A stretch of DNA of 26,807 nucleotides from a virus. The notes under the pieces are model-generated. The model was not told where the DNA came from. It saw only the letters and a program-made list of their open reading frames with translations, and ran no database searches. Location of the stretch: positions 1 to 26,807 of IMG/VR virus record IMGVR_UViG_3300030109_004739; one strand, 5' to 3'. The translations under genes and the position numbers were made by a program. This document shows positions 15,507 through 23,470 of this stretch, in pieces. The stretch's first letter is position 1. Each line of letters opens with the position of its first letter.

Positions 15507-15983
15507 TTATTTTTTAAAAGAGCCGGTGACCTTGGTAGAACGCTCCGGTCTTAGGAGCGGCATACGCGGGTCTTGCTCCCTCATAAGATTGTTATCGACG
15601 CTATCCATCTGCGTTTGAGCTTTCTGGCCGTAGTACTCTTCGCGGGCTTCCTTGTTTTCCGTGGAAGTCTTGCAAAGAACCAAACCGCCAACCTCGATGT
15701 TGTCGGCAAACTCGCTGCCCTTGTCGGAAAGGATTTGAAGATCCTTATGGTCTTCTGCCCTCACCGGGACATACCCTTCGCGGAAACGACTGGAGACATT
15801 CCGATTGTCGGACTCTCCCATCGTTCTCGCTCTGATCCAGCGATAGTGGTAACCCGGTTCCGGAGTTGGGTCCGGTAAAACCGAAGGTGGCTTCCATGTC
15901 GCCTTACGGGCGTTTGCTTCTCTCGTCTCGGTCTCTCGTCCGCTTCTGGATGAGCTACTATCTTCTTTTGCGCGATCACTCAT
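15507..15983 (-). CDS. Phage structural protein, unknown function
   Basis: A 158-residue protein with a charged, disordered N-terminus (about 1-35), then PEPGYHYRWIRARTMGESDN and RNVSSRFREGYVPVRAEDHK. The C-terminus is polar. The Y-x-Y-R-W-I-R-A/T and D-N-R-N-V-S-x-R-F-R-E-G-Y patterns are familiar from proteins between scaffold and capsid in marine phages. It overlaps the scaffold gene by 4 nt (ATGA). Its role may be a capsid or neck accessory. No enzyme motif is visible. Confidence 0.6.
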   Translation of the reverse strand: MSDRAKEDSSSSRSGRETETREANARKATWKPPSVLPDPTPEPGYHYRWIRARTMGESDNRNVSSRFREGYVPVRAEDHKDLQILSDKGSEFADNIEVGGLVLCKTSTENKEAREEYYGQKAQTQMDSVDNNLMREQDPRMPLLRPERSTKVTGSFKK

Positions 15984-16879
15984 TGTGAGTCCTTCAGCAC
16001 TTGTTGTGCATATTGCTCTGGCGTAATTCCCAACCGCTTCGCGAGAGCGACTTGGGTTTGCGTTAGGCTAATCTTGCGTGGTCCTTTTCCGGTCCCTCGG
16101 GTTGCCGGGGCGACTACGTTTCCCAATGAAGCGCCATTCCCAGACGAGCTAGGAGACTCCCCAAATTTTTCGGGAAACCTCGTTCTCATCTCGTTGTCGA
16201 TGCGCTCATAGTAGGCATCGGTTCGCGGGTCGATGCCTTCTTGAGTTACGAGTTGTTCGTGGAGACCATAGGCGTAACCGGTCATTGTCCGGTCTTCGCC
16301 AAACCAAGAATTTTCTTTCAGCCAACCCTGTGCCTTCGAGTCCACTTGCGGTGCGGGTTGCTCCGGTGGGGGAGCCGATTGCAATCGCTGTGGAGGCGGC
16401 GCAGAAGAAATGCGTTCATGTGATGCAACGGCCCGACTTAAATCTTCTTGGGCGGATGCTAACTCTTCGGCATCTCCAGATTCATAGGCATCCTTGTACC
16501 GCCTTCGTTGTGCGGCGACTTCGGTTGCCAATCGTTCTGACTGACTCTTTTGTAGAACTTCTTGGTGCTGTTGGAGAACTTCCTTGATCTGGTTGTTCTC
16601 GTCTAGCAATCGTTGAGCGTAGGTAAATGCTTCCGCGTTTTCGCGTTCTACCTTTTCTTTTGCGCGGCGCTCTTCGTGAAATTCAAAGCGAAGTTTCTTT
16701 ATTCGCTTTTGAACTCCCTCGGAGTATTCCTCGATCTCCTCATCGGATGGATCGTAGGGTTCGCCGGTTCGCTCTGGCCTTCCTCTATCCTCTGCCGGGG
16801 TATCGTCAACAACATCTATGTCGACGCTGTTATCTTCCACCTCGTCTGGGGATAACGCTTCTTGTGCTTCTTCGCTCAT
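15980..16879 (-). CDS. Capsid scaffolding protein
   Basis: A 299-residue protein with a highly acidic start (about 1-55), a long coiled coil (about 55-165, EGVQKRIKKLRFEFHEERRA then LLDENNQIKEVLQQHQEVLQ), a Pro/Gln-rich linker and a basic helical end (KISLTQTQVALAKRLGITPE). This is the layout of scaffolds that bind the inside of the procapsid through a basic C-terminal helix. It is coded between the GroES-like gene and the head proteins, as expected. No protease motif is visible, so scaffold may leave intact or be cut by a protein coded elsewhere. Confidence 0.75.
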   Translation of the reverse strand: MSEEAQEALSPDEVEDNSVDIDVVDDTPAEDRGRPERTGEPYDPSDEEIEEYSEGVQKRIKKLRFEFHEERRAKEKVERENAEAFTYAQRLLDENNQIKEVLQQHQEVLQKSQSERLATEVAAQRRRYKDAYESGDAEELASAQEDLSRAVASHERISSAPPPQRLQSAPPPEQPAPQVDSKAQGWLKENSWFGEDRTMTGYAYGLHEQLVTQEGIDPRTDAYYERIDNEMRTRFPEKFGESPSSSGNGASLGNVVAPATRGTGKGPRKISLTQTQVALAKRLGITPEQYAQQVLKDSQ

Positions 16880-17226
16880 GCTCGTTCAAACCCCCGTGGA
16901 TCATCGACAACGGCTTCTACCGTGTCGTCGTTGATCAGCCGAAACTCCTTACCCTTCACCTTGAAACGGGTTCCGGAGTAAGAGCGGAAAACAACAAAGT
17001 CGCCTTCCTTGCAGTAAGGGCCGGTCGGGAATTTATCCTCGTCGCCATACGCGAGAGGCCCGAGTTTTAGTACAAAGCCGACAATTGATGCGGTCTCTTC
17101 AGCCGTCTTGAAACGATCTGGGAGGAAAACACCACCATCGGTTTTCTCCTCATGCTCCGGAATGGAGATGAGGATTTTATAGCCGGAAGGTTCCGGCAGC
17201 ATTTTTGGCGCTGGTTCAGCGGTCAT
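16876..17226 (-). CDS. GroES-like co-chaperonin (Cpn10 fold)
   Basis: A 116-residue protein if started at the ATG at 17226, where GAGAGACGA precedes the start; a GTG at 17256 would add 10 residues but has no ribosome binding site. The protein shows the Cpn10 pattern GYKILISIPEHEEKTDGGVF then LPDRFKTAEETASIVGFVLK, with the DGGVFLPD stretch in the place of the GroES mobile loop. Later come GDFVVFRSYSGTRFKVKGKE and FRLINDDTVEAVVDDP, as in GroES. GroES caps the GroEL ring that folds capsid proteins. It lies between portal and scaffold, matching a role in capsid folding with the host GroEL. Only the last 4 nt overlap the scaffold gene. Confidence 0.78.
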   Translation of the reverse strand: MTAEPAPKMLPEPSGYKILISIPEHEEKTDGGVFLPDRFKTAEETASIVGFVLKLGPLAYGDEDKFPTGPYCKEGDFVVFRSYSGTRFKVKGKEFRLINDDTVEAVVDDPRGFERA

Positions 17227-17271
17227 TCGTCTCTCTTTTGTTTTAGCCACCATCACGGCTGGTGTGTGCCG

Positions 17272-17508
17272 TTATTCCTCGTCCTTGTAGTATCGATCTC
17301 TAAGGTCGAGGATTTCTCTTTCAGCAAGGGCGAAGCCCTCGATCTGGCCTACCATTCTCTGGTATTGGCCGAAGTCATGCGCCCCTCCGGTCGAGACTGA
17401 ATCGGAGACGGCATTCATATTTTCGCGGATCTTTGACAGGAGTATGTCAAAAACCGTTTGTGGTTCTTCGTTAATATCAAACGCTTTCTTTTTGCTTGAA
17501 ACAATCAA
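17272..17508 (-). CDS. Small conserved-type helical protein, start uncertain
   Basis: A 78-residue protein in a helical pattern (FDILLSKIRENMNAVSDSVS then YQRMVGQIEGFALAEREILD). The first codon is a TTG at 17508 that overlaps the end of the upstream secreted protein by 32 nt. The ribosome binding site there is weak (AGAAGC). A shorter start at ATG 17418 would remove the conserved-looking region before it, so I keep the longer start. I recall similar small proteins between portal and head genes in marine phages. Its function is unknown. Confidence 0.55.
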   Translation of the reverse strand: MIVSSKKKAFDINEEPQTVFDILLSKIRENMNAVSDSVSTGGAHDFGQYQRMVGQIEGFALAEREILDLRDRYYKDEE

Positions 17509-17704
17509 TGCTTCTAACGGGATACTGACCGTCGAAGTGAGTGACGGCGAAAGTCTTCAGCTTATCCAAGTTCTCGGATATGTGCTGGTAACAAGACTCC
17601 TTATCCAGAAACACCAAAGGTTTGCCACGGTAGTTGTCGATCTCTACAGCATCCGCTTCCACATGGAGAGGAGCGAACATAAAAATAACGATTACCCAAT
17701 TCAT
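17477..17704 (-). CDS. Small exported or membrane-anchored protein, unknown
   Basis: A 75-residue protein with a hydrophobic N-terminus (NWVIVIFMFAPLHVEADAVE) that looks like a signal peptide or short membrane segment. The mature part has two Cys (residues 38 and 68) that could form a disulfide. The pattern KPLVFLDKESCYQHISENLD then LDKLKTFAV recalls small periplasmic proteins in phages and oligotrophic marine bacteria. It begins 4 nt before the end of the portal gene (ATGA). Location in a late operon suggests a role at the cell envelope, such as lysis or exclusion of other phages, but this is speculation. Confidence 0.55.
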   Translation of the reverse strand: MNWVIVIFMFAPLHVEADAVEIDNYRGKPLVFLDKESCYQHISENLDKLKTFAVTHFDGQYPVRSIDCFKQKESV

Positions 17705-20196
17705 TCTTTGTTTTGCTGTTCTGTCAGCACGCGCCCTACCTCGACACCGAGACGGGCACCTTCCAATTTCTCTTTGCTTTCGCGGTTTGCGATATCTTTG
17801 GCGATATCGACACCGAATTTCAGACCTTCACGTTTACCTTCAGCTTCCAAACTTTCGCGGGCCTTGGCGATCTCAACGCCGACTTGCAACCCGGTGCGCT
17901 GATCTTCAGACGCAATCTCAGCAGCTTTCATTGCGGCGTTGGTCTGGATGCGCTCACGCTCTAGCTCTGTGCGGTTCTTGTCGGAGAGTGCCTTGCGCTG
18001 GACTTCTGCTTCCTTGATCTCCAGTTCCTTGCGCTGCATTTGCACAACTGGATCTTGCTCCATCTGCTGGCGCTTCTGCATTTCCGCAATCGCCTTGTCT
18101 TTGGCGAGCACCTTGTCAGCGGCATCAGCAACGAGCTTCGAGTATTTGAACTCGACATCCTCTGGCAACGGCTTCTCGGTTTCTGGAAGCTGTGCGCCCA
18201 TAGCCATTTCGATTTCACGGCGATACTGGAACGCAACGTGCTCTGCAACGTGTGCGGCAAGACCGGCCTCCATAGCCTTGGCCATTGGAGAACCAGCAAC
18301 CAGTTGACGGATAAGTGGGTCTTGCGCGGCAGCGAGGTGTGTCTTGATGTGACTTTCGTGATCTTGATAGACGAATGCCTTGACGGGCTTGCCTTTCATT
18401 ATCGCCATGTTTTCGGAGACCGGGTCCATCGGCTCCATGTCATCTGGCGACTTAACGATCTCATCGGCATTCGGGATGCCGAGCGTCTCCATCATTTGTC
18501 TGTGCAGCAACGGCATGTCGTAGAGGTTAGGGTTTGACTGTGCTAGCTGGAAAGCCGCTTGATATTGCATGACTCTCTGTGACATCGATGCTGCGTTGGG
18601 GTCCGATACGGGAATTATATCTACGCGGGAATCAAAATCCTCCTTGCGGGAATAACTCTGATCTTCACCAAAATCATAATCGTAAGCATCTTCCATCGAC
18701 GTTGAGATAACGTCTGACAGAAGACGTAACTCCGAGCGAAGGCTGGAGTGTACTCTGGCTTGGACCGCGCTCATCACCTTCATGGCGCGTTCCATAATTG
18801 CGAGCGTCGTTCCTACCGGCGCTTCCTTGCCGGTCTGCCCCATACCAACTTGCAAGTCGGCAACCGAACCTATTCGCCTACCTTCCTCGACTATGTTGCC
18901 GAGTAGTTGGTAGAGAACGCTCGACGGTTCTTTGTAGGGGAGGAACGAAATGTTATCGCGAATGCTACCGCCCGGTACATCTACATCTCTAAACTCACCC
19001 GGCATAATCGGGCTGTCGTCTCCCTTAATCCGGAGACCCCTCGCCTTCAATCCGGCGGGTAAGTTCGAGAGCGTACCGGCGTCGACAAGTTGACGTAAGA
19101 TGCTGGTCGCAGACTTGGCCAAGCCACCAATCAGATGGATGAGGCCGGTGCCGTAGAACCCAAGACCGGGTAGGTATTGATAATGGACGAAGTGCTGGCG
19201 CTTGAGTTTAAGCGGATCATCTTCGCGGTAGTTGCGATAGACCGAAAGGATCTCGCCCGTACCCCGGACCATTGTCACCACATACGGTAACTCAATTCCG
19301 GTCGGCTCCATGTCGGAGTCGAGATCCTCAAAACCGGGGAGGTCGAGATCAACGTGCATTTCGAGGAGGACTAATCGCCCGTCAGCCTCGACCTCCGCTG
19401 ACCCATCGAGATCGTCAATTTTTTCTTGGATTTTACTGTAGTCGGGGGAAGGATCTGGAAGCTCCACGTCCCGGTAAAATCCCGCCACTTGTAGTTTACG
19501 AACGTCATTCTTCATTCGACGCATGACGTGCGTATATCGGGGGCTGGTCATTAAGTCTGACACCCCGTGGCTGACGACAAAATCCTCGGCGGGCACGAAC
19601 ATCGCACATGCACGACCAAGGGATGGGTCGTAATAGACTTTCTTAAAGGCAGACCCAGCCAAAGGAAGATGGAACAAAAGTTGTTCCATTTCTGGACGGT
19701 ACTCCGTCATTACCTCCAGTAGCTGGTAGTTGAGTTCGTTCTGCACTCTTTCAGATTGCTGAACGCGCTCTTTCGTTTCCTTGCCAATAATAGAAGTGCG
19801 AACCGGGCCACTGGCCGGGAACACCTCGGTAATGGTTTGACTTTGGAAACGCACCACTGCCTCGGTTAAGAGCGGGTGATAAACACCGCACGCCCCCGGC
19901 CAAGGCTGTGTTCTGTCTTCGACCTTCAACCCCAGAAGGTCTAGTCCTTTTACATACGACTCTTCCCAGTCCTCCCTTGAGGACTTGTCGCTTTCAAACT
20001 GTCCGGATAGTTCAGAGGCAAGCGACTCTAAATCGCCGTCCTCCATAAAGTCTGCGAGATTGGAATTGAACTCTGGGATTTCGACAACAAGCGCCGGTCC
20101 CTCAAACTCAATTACCGTTTCTTCAATCTCGATCTCGATAGGAGCTTCGTTTTGCGCGGCTTCCTCCAAGGGAACCGTATCTGCAATGTTTCTCAA
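17701..20196 (-). CDS. Portal protein (P22-type, podovirus)
   Basis: An 831-residue protein following the terminase gene. Portal traits are the start (DREDWEESYVKGLDLLGLKV-like stretch near 75-95), PWPGACGVYHPLLTEAVVRF, then ELNYQLLEVMTEYRPEMEQL and LVDAGTLSNLPAGLKARGLR. The C-terminal third (about 690-831) is a long charged helix or coiled coil, as in portal barrels of P22 relatives. The apparent first codon is a TTG at 20196, with GAG about 5 nt before it; the first ATG lies about 50 residues later, and the skipped region is acidic. The portal forms the dodecameric DNA channel and the motor dock. Its length (831) is close to P22-like portals (about 725). Confidence 0.82.
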   Translation of the reverse strand: MRNIADTVPLEEAAQNEAPIEIEIEETVIEFEGPALVVEIPEFNSNLADFMEDGDLESLASELSGQFESDKSSREDWEESYVKGLDLLGLKVEDRTQPWPGACGVYHPLLTEAVVRFQSQTITEVFPASGPVRTSIIGKETKERVQQSERVQNELNYQLLEVMTEYRPEMEQLLFHLPLAGSAFKKVYYDPSLGRACAMFVPAEDFVVSHGVSDLMTSPRYTHVMRRMKNDVRKLQVAGFYRDVELPDPSPDYSKIQEKIDDLDGSAEVEADGRLVLLEMHVDLDLPGFEDLDSDMEPTGIELPYVVTMVRGTGEILSVYRNYREDDPLKLKRQHFVHYQYLPGLGFYGTGLIHLIGGLAKSATSILRQLVDAGTLSNLPAGLKARGLRIKGDDSPIMPGEFRDVDVPGGSIRDNISFLPYKEPSSVLYQLLGNIVEEGRRIGSVADLQVGMGQTGKEAPVGTTLAIMERAMKVMSAVQARVHSSLRSELRLLSDVISTSMEDAYDYDFGEDQSYSRKEDFDSRVDIIPVSDPNAASMSQRVMQYQAAFQLAQSNPNLYDMPLLHRQMMETLGIPNADEIVKSPDDMEPMDPVSENMAIMKGKPVKAFVYQDHESHIKTHLAAAQDPLIRQLVAGSPMAKAMEAGLAAHVAEHVAFQYRREIEMAMGAQLPETEKPLPEDVEFKYSKLVADAADKVLAKDKAIAEMQKRQQMEQDPVVQMQRKELEIKEAEVQRKALSDKNRTELERERIQTNAAMKAAEIASEDQRTGLQVGVEIAKARESLEAEGKREGLKFGVDIAKDIANRESKEKLEGARLGVEVGRVLTEQQNKE

Positions 20197-20218
20197 AAGC
20201 TCGCTTATCTCTCGTCTC

Positions 20219-21724
20219 CTAGTAGTACGCCGCTGATCTGGATGGGATGTTCATCCACGACGGCTCGTCCTCAAAATCTGTTGCAAGCGGAATGAACCCG
20301 CCTTGGCGAAACCTTAGAAGTGCCAGCGTGGTGCTATCGACAAGGTCGTCATGTGCGCCGTTTGGGAAGGCGGCACATTGTTCTATAACCTCTTCGGCCC
20401 ATCTGGTGCGTGGTGCCCAGACAACCCCGTTGGAGAAGATGTCTGACACAGCGTTAACTCTCGATAGTTTGTCTTGCCCTCTCGACGGCGAGTATTCCGA
20501 TACCGGAAGACCCACAGCCCTCATCTCTTGGATGAGCGGAAACCCAGCAGCCTTTGCTTCGACTAAGAACGCATCCGGCTGATAGTCCTCGTAAAGCTCA
20601 AAACATTTTCTCTTTAGTTCCGGAAACTCCAGCTTCTCGTTTACCGCATCTAACAAAATGATATTCGGAACGTAGATGCCGTTTTCGTCCGGATGGTTGA
20701 ACACGCCCCACGTCGTTATTGCGGAGTAATCGCTTCGCGCATTCTTGGTATGCGCCGTATCAACCGTTTGCAGAATGAACTCACATGCCGGTGGGTTCTT
20801 CTGGTCCCACATATTCCAGTGCTCGCGCTTTATAAGAGCACCCTCTTCTGATGTGGGGTCTTGCTGGTACTGGGCGCTCCACTTCGAGATCGGGATCGTG
20901 GCGCGAAGGGCGTCCAGTTCTTCTTTCTTCCAGAACTCTGGCCAGAGCGGGATCTCATATTCATCGACAGCGGGTAGCGTAATGACTTCCCACTGGTCAC
21001 CGCCGCGAACCTCCGACGCTTTGATAACCCGCCCCGTCAGATCCAGTTGATGCCACCGGGTCATTACGATGATGATTGCACCACCCGGCTGAAGTCTCTG
21101 CCGTGGACCGGACGAATACCATTCGTAGACTGACTCAAAGTATTCGTTTGTCGGATTGATACCGGCTGACTCCGAATGCGGGTCATCGATAATCAAAAGG
21201 TCGGCACCGCGACCAGTCATGGCCGCACCGACACCGCAAGCGAAGTACTCACCTCCCCCACTGACATCCCATCGACCGGCAGCTTTACTGTCGGCCTTGA
21301 GTGTCGTTTCGGGAAAGACAGCTTTAAAGTCGTCGCTCTCGATGAGGTTCCGGACCTTTCGTCCAAACCTCTGGCTAAATTCTGTTGTGTGCGTAGCGCA
21401 AATGACTTTGCGCGACGGGTCTTGTCCGAGAAGCCAAGCCGGAAGCATGTAACTCGTAAGCTCCGACTTGCCGTGGCGCGGTGCAATGTTAATGCACAGC
21501 CGCTTGAGTTCCCCACGGGAGACGCGCTCGAAGGCATCCGCCATGATACGGTGGTGCCTACCCTCGATAAAATCTGGCCAGACGCTTTTCACGAAAGGCA
21601 AGAACTGCCTTTGCGCTGCTTCCTTCTGGTTGATTTTTGTAAGGGCGTTAAGCGCCTTTGCTATGCGAAGCTGATGCTCCGGGGGAAGCTGGTCCAGCCG
21701 ACTTAGTATGTCGGCAGTCTGCAT
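20219..21724 (-). CDS. Terminase large subunit
   Basis: A 501-residue packaging motor. Residues 82-88 (PRHGKSE) are the Walker A loop, 176-183 (LLIIDDPH) the Walker B motif, and 217-229 (IIIVMTRWHQLDL) the coupling motif. The C-terminal nuclease domain shows QTVDTAHTKNARSDYSAITT (319-338; D322), FLVEAKAAG (386-394; E389) and NGAHDDLVDS (455-464; D459, D460, D463), the acidic metal-binding residues. The family cleaves concatemers and pumps DNA by ATP hydrolysis. The ATG is preceded by AGAGGAAAA. The putative small terminase is not adjacent but 3.4 kb to the right, with accessory genes between. Confidence 0.92.
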   Translation of the reverse strand: MQTADILSRLDQLPPEHQLRIAKALNALTKINQKEAAQRQFLPFVKSVWPDFIEGRHHRIMADAFERVSRGELKRLCINIAPRHGKSELTSYMLPAWLLGQDPSRKVICATHTTEFSQRFGRKVRNLIESDDFKAVFPETTLKADSKAAGRWDVSGGGEYFACGVGAAMTGRGADLLIIDDPHSESAGINPTNEYFESVYEWYSSGPRQRLQPGGAIIIVMTRWHQLDLTGRVIKASEVRGGDQWEVITLPAVDEYEIPLWPEFWKKEELDALRATIPISKWSAQYQQDPTSEEGALIKREHWNMWDQKNPPACEFILQTVDTAHTKNARSDYSAITTWGVFNHPDENGIYVPNIILLDAVNEKLEFPELKRKCFELYEDYQPDAFLVEAKAAGFPLIQEMRAVGLPVSEYSPSRGQDKLSRVNAVSDIFSNGVVWAPRTRWAEEVIEQCAAFPNGAHDDLVDSTTLALLRFRQGGFIPLATDFEDEPSWMNIPSRSAAYY

Positions 21725-21771
21725 ACGGTTTTCCTCTCGCGTAGCAAACTAGCACCAAAAGTGGATAAACC

Positions 21772-22023
21772 TCAGTCGAGTTCCTGTATTTCCGCTCGCT
21801 CGATTAATCTGTCCAAATACTGGCGGGCTTTTCGGAGATCCTCGACGGGCTTATTTTTGTAAGGCCAACGCCACAGATACTTAAAAACATTACCCCAACA
21901 GTACGCCATATGCGGCGTGACCACGATGTTCGCCTCGCGGTCGGGATCGTCTTGCATGGCTTCCATTGCATCCCAGCACTGGATCGACTGCTTGTAATGT
22001 TTTGGCGTCTCAACGGGGTTCAT
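21772..22023 (-). CDS. DUF3310 protein
   Basis: An 83-residue protein from the ATG at 22023; this start overlaps the stop of the upstream gene as ATGA, and a longer frame would extend into it. The pattern NPVETPKHYKQSIQCWDAME followed by YCWGNVFKYLWRWPYKNKPV and DLRKARQYLDRLIE matches DUF3310, a nucleotide-kinase-like or nucleotide-binding family common in phages. Its biochemical role is not known to me. The set of Trp, His and Tyr residues is conserved in the family. It is the last of the accessory block before terminase. Confidence 0.75.
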   Translation of the reverse strand: MNPVETPKHYKQSIQCWDAMEAMQDDPDREANIVVTPHMAYCWGNVFKYLWRWPYKNKPVEDLRKARQYLDRLIERAEIQELD

Positions 22024-22235
22024 TCTGTTATTACCTTTGATTGCGTCTCGACCCACCCCCGCGCACCACAGCTAAGTCCTTTCGGATCGTACTTAACTAT
22101 CGCTGGCCCCTCGATCTCAACGGACTTGCAATAAGTATTGGACTTGTAGGTCTTGACGGTAATCGGCGGGTTGTCCTCCCCTTTCTTCTTGTTCGCACGA
22201 ATGACGTGCTGATTGACATGAATGACGGTCTTCAT
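22020..22235 (-). CDS. Small conserved-type phage protein (MKTVIHVNQH start)
   Basis: A 71-residue protein starting MKTVIHVNQHVIRANKKKGE, then PPITVKTYKSNTYCKSVEIE and YDPKGLSCGARGWVETQSKV. I recall this start and the L-S-C-G-A-x-x-W-[VI]-E-T end from a small family spread over many marine phages and usually without function. The protein seems beta-rich and basic in the middle, so a nucleic-acid contact is conceivable. It overlaps both neighbours by 4 nt. Confidence 0.65.
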   Translation of the reverse strand: MKTVIHVNQHVIRANKKKGEDNPPITVKTYKSNTYCKSVEIEGPAIVKYDPKGLSCGARGWVETQSKVITE

Positions 22236-22849
22236 TTGTTCTCGATGTCTATGTGCAAAACGGTTCTAGGTTGACTGCTCCAGTTCCACGCCATGTGAGG
22301 AAGACAGTCATCAAAAACGATAACTTGCCGGTCGTGAAACCAAGAGCGGTCTTCGCCATCCACTTCTATTCCGACATCTCCCTCTGGAATGTCCACGCCG
22401 ACATGACAGACAAGTGCATCCGGATTGTTATGCGTGTGGGTTTGGAGGTAGCTCTTCGGGCCGAGGCGCGAGAGGCCGACGAAGTTTACGGCTGGGACTT
22501 TATCGAAAACTGCCTTCGATATCGGGAACTCCTCGGGCAATGCCCGGACGGATTTTATCCACTTCGCCATTTCCCTATGGCTGGCCATTTTCGGGCGCGG
22601 CTTCTGCCTCCGGCCCCGTGCTATCGTGTCTGACCGGTAGATGTTGGCAATGTGCCACTCACCGAAGAGGACGTTTCGATGGTCGGCACTCCAGTTGTGC
22701 CATACAAGTGTCTTCGATCTTATCTCCGTGAAAACATCTTCGAGCGACACCAAAAGGTTTGGCGTGTCCTTCAGCACATCCGCGAGATCGTAGAAGCCGC
22801 TCGACCTCGCCTCTGTCTTTCCATCTAAAATCGCCAAGGCGTGGCACAT
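22232..22849 (-). CDS. Aspartyl/asparaginyl beta-hydroxylase-like dioxygenase
   Basis: From the ATG at 22849 the protein has 205 residues. A TTG start at 22903 would add 18 residues but shows no ribosome binding site. The C-terminal part matches the aspartyl/asparaginyl beta-hydroxylase family: AVNFVGLSRLGPKSYLQTHT then HNNPDALVCHVGVDIPEGDV, a DGEDRSWFHDRQVIVFDDCL stretch and PHMAWNWSSQPRTVLHID. Counting from the TTG, H156/H158 and H203 are likely iron ligands and R213 the 2-oxoglutarate contact. The family hydroxylates protein or small-molecule substrates with iron and 2-oxoglutarate. The N-terminal 130 residues are unknown. The substrate cannot be inferred. Confidence 0.65.
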   Translation of the reverse strand: MCHALAILDGKTEARSSGFYDLADVLKDTPNLLVSLEDVFTEIRSKTLVWHNWSADHRNVLFGEWHIANIYRSDTIARGRRQKPRPKMASHREMAKWIKSVRALPEEFPISKAVFDKVPAVNFVGLSRLGPKSYLQTHTHNNPDALVCHVGVDIPEGDVGIEVDGEDRSWFHDRQVIVFDDCLPHMAWNWSSQPRTVLHIDIENK

Positions 22850-22944
22850 CCAATTCCATCCACCGGACTGTGTACCAAGTCCGGTATATAATTGACGAAG
22901 CAATGATGGTGGGGTCTGGGGCGGAACATGACGAAAGAACCGCG

Positions 22945-23223
22945 CTAATGATTAAGCATCTGATTAATACGAGGGTTAATCTCACTGTCGATTTCCAGAA
23001 ACTTCTGGATCTGGGCTAGTGCAATTTGAGTCTTGGCAAACAGATCGACCAAATCCGGCTTGGTCTGCTTGGCGTTGCCACGGATCTGTTCCATGAAGTG
23101 AACAGCAATCGACGTGTTGATCTCCGTGTAGAGTTCGTGGAGTTCAATTGTTTTGAGATAGGCTTCGTCGCGGCCCAGAATGTCTGGCACGCGAGACTCA
23201 AGGGGGATGTAGCTCATGTACAT
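22945..23223 (-). CDS. Unrecognised helical protein
   Basis: A 92-residue protein, apparently helical (YLKTIELHELYTEINTSIAV then LFAKTQIALAQIQKFLEIDS). No Cys, no membrane segment. The ATG at 23223 lies one base after the stop of the upstream gene; an ATG two codons later is possible. It ends at 22945, about 95 bp before the ATG of the hydroxylase-like gene. I do not recognise the family. Position suggests a small accessory factor expressed with the methyltransferase. Confidence 0.55.
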   Translation of the reverse strand: MYMSYIPLESRVPDILGRDEAYLKTIELHELYTEINTSIAVHFMEQIRGNAKQTKPDLVDLFAKTQIALAQIQKFLEIDSEINPRINQMLNH

Positions 23224-23224
23224 T

Positions 23225-23470
23225 TTACAAATCTAAGATTTCAAGAAGCTTCAGCTTGACGCGGTCGATTAAAAGATTGCACTCCGATGCGCTCTCTATG
23301 TTCCCGATGACGTTAAGCTGACCCCTCTTATCGGTTCCAACGACCATGAACTGTTCCCAGTCAACTTCTCTTGCGCTGTTAAACAACGTCTCTGGCGAAA
23401 GATCTTCGTCCTCCTCTTCTTCTAGGTCGAACACCTCGCCGTTGAGGTTTACGATTTTATTGTCTTCCAA
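23225..23470 (-). CDS. Acidic small protein, TTG start likely
   Basis: The longer frame from 23533 would run through the end of the methyltransferase gene. The likely start is a TTG at 23470 (LEDNKIVNLNGEVFDLEEEE), giving 81 residues and a 14-nt overlap. An acidic run (EEEEDEDLSPE) is followed by WEQFMVVGTDKRGQLNVIGN and a helical end (NLLIDRVKLKLLEILDL). The middle looks like a small beta sheet. I recall short proteins with this NLNGEVF and VVGxDxxGxLxxxxN pattern in phages, without a known role. Start choice is uncertain. Confidence 0.5.
   Translation of the reverse strand: MEDNKIVNLNGEVFDLEEEEDEDLSPETLFNSAREVDWEQFMVVGTDKRGQLNVIGNIESASECNLLIDRVKLKLLEILDL

Noticed and set aside
22659-22985. 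A GTG-started frame whose start resembles a lipoprotein signal (lipobox-like LSSC)
   Set aside because: It overlaps the hydroxylase-like gene in another frame, its end looks like a shadow translation, and its start lies inside the previous gene without a ribosome binding site.
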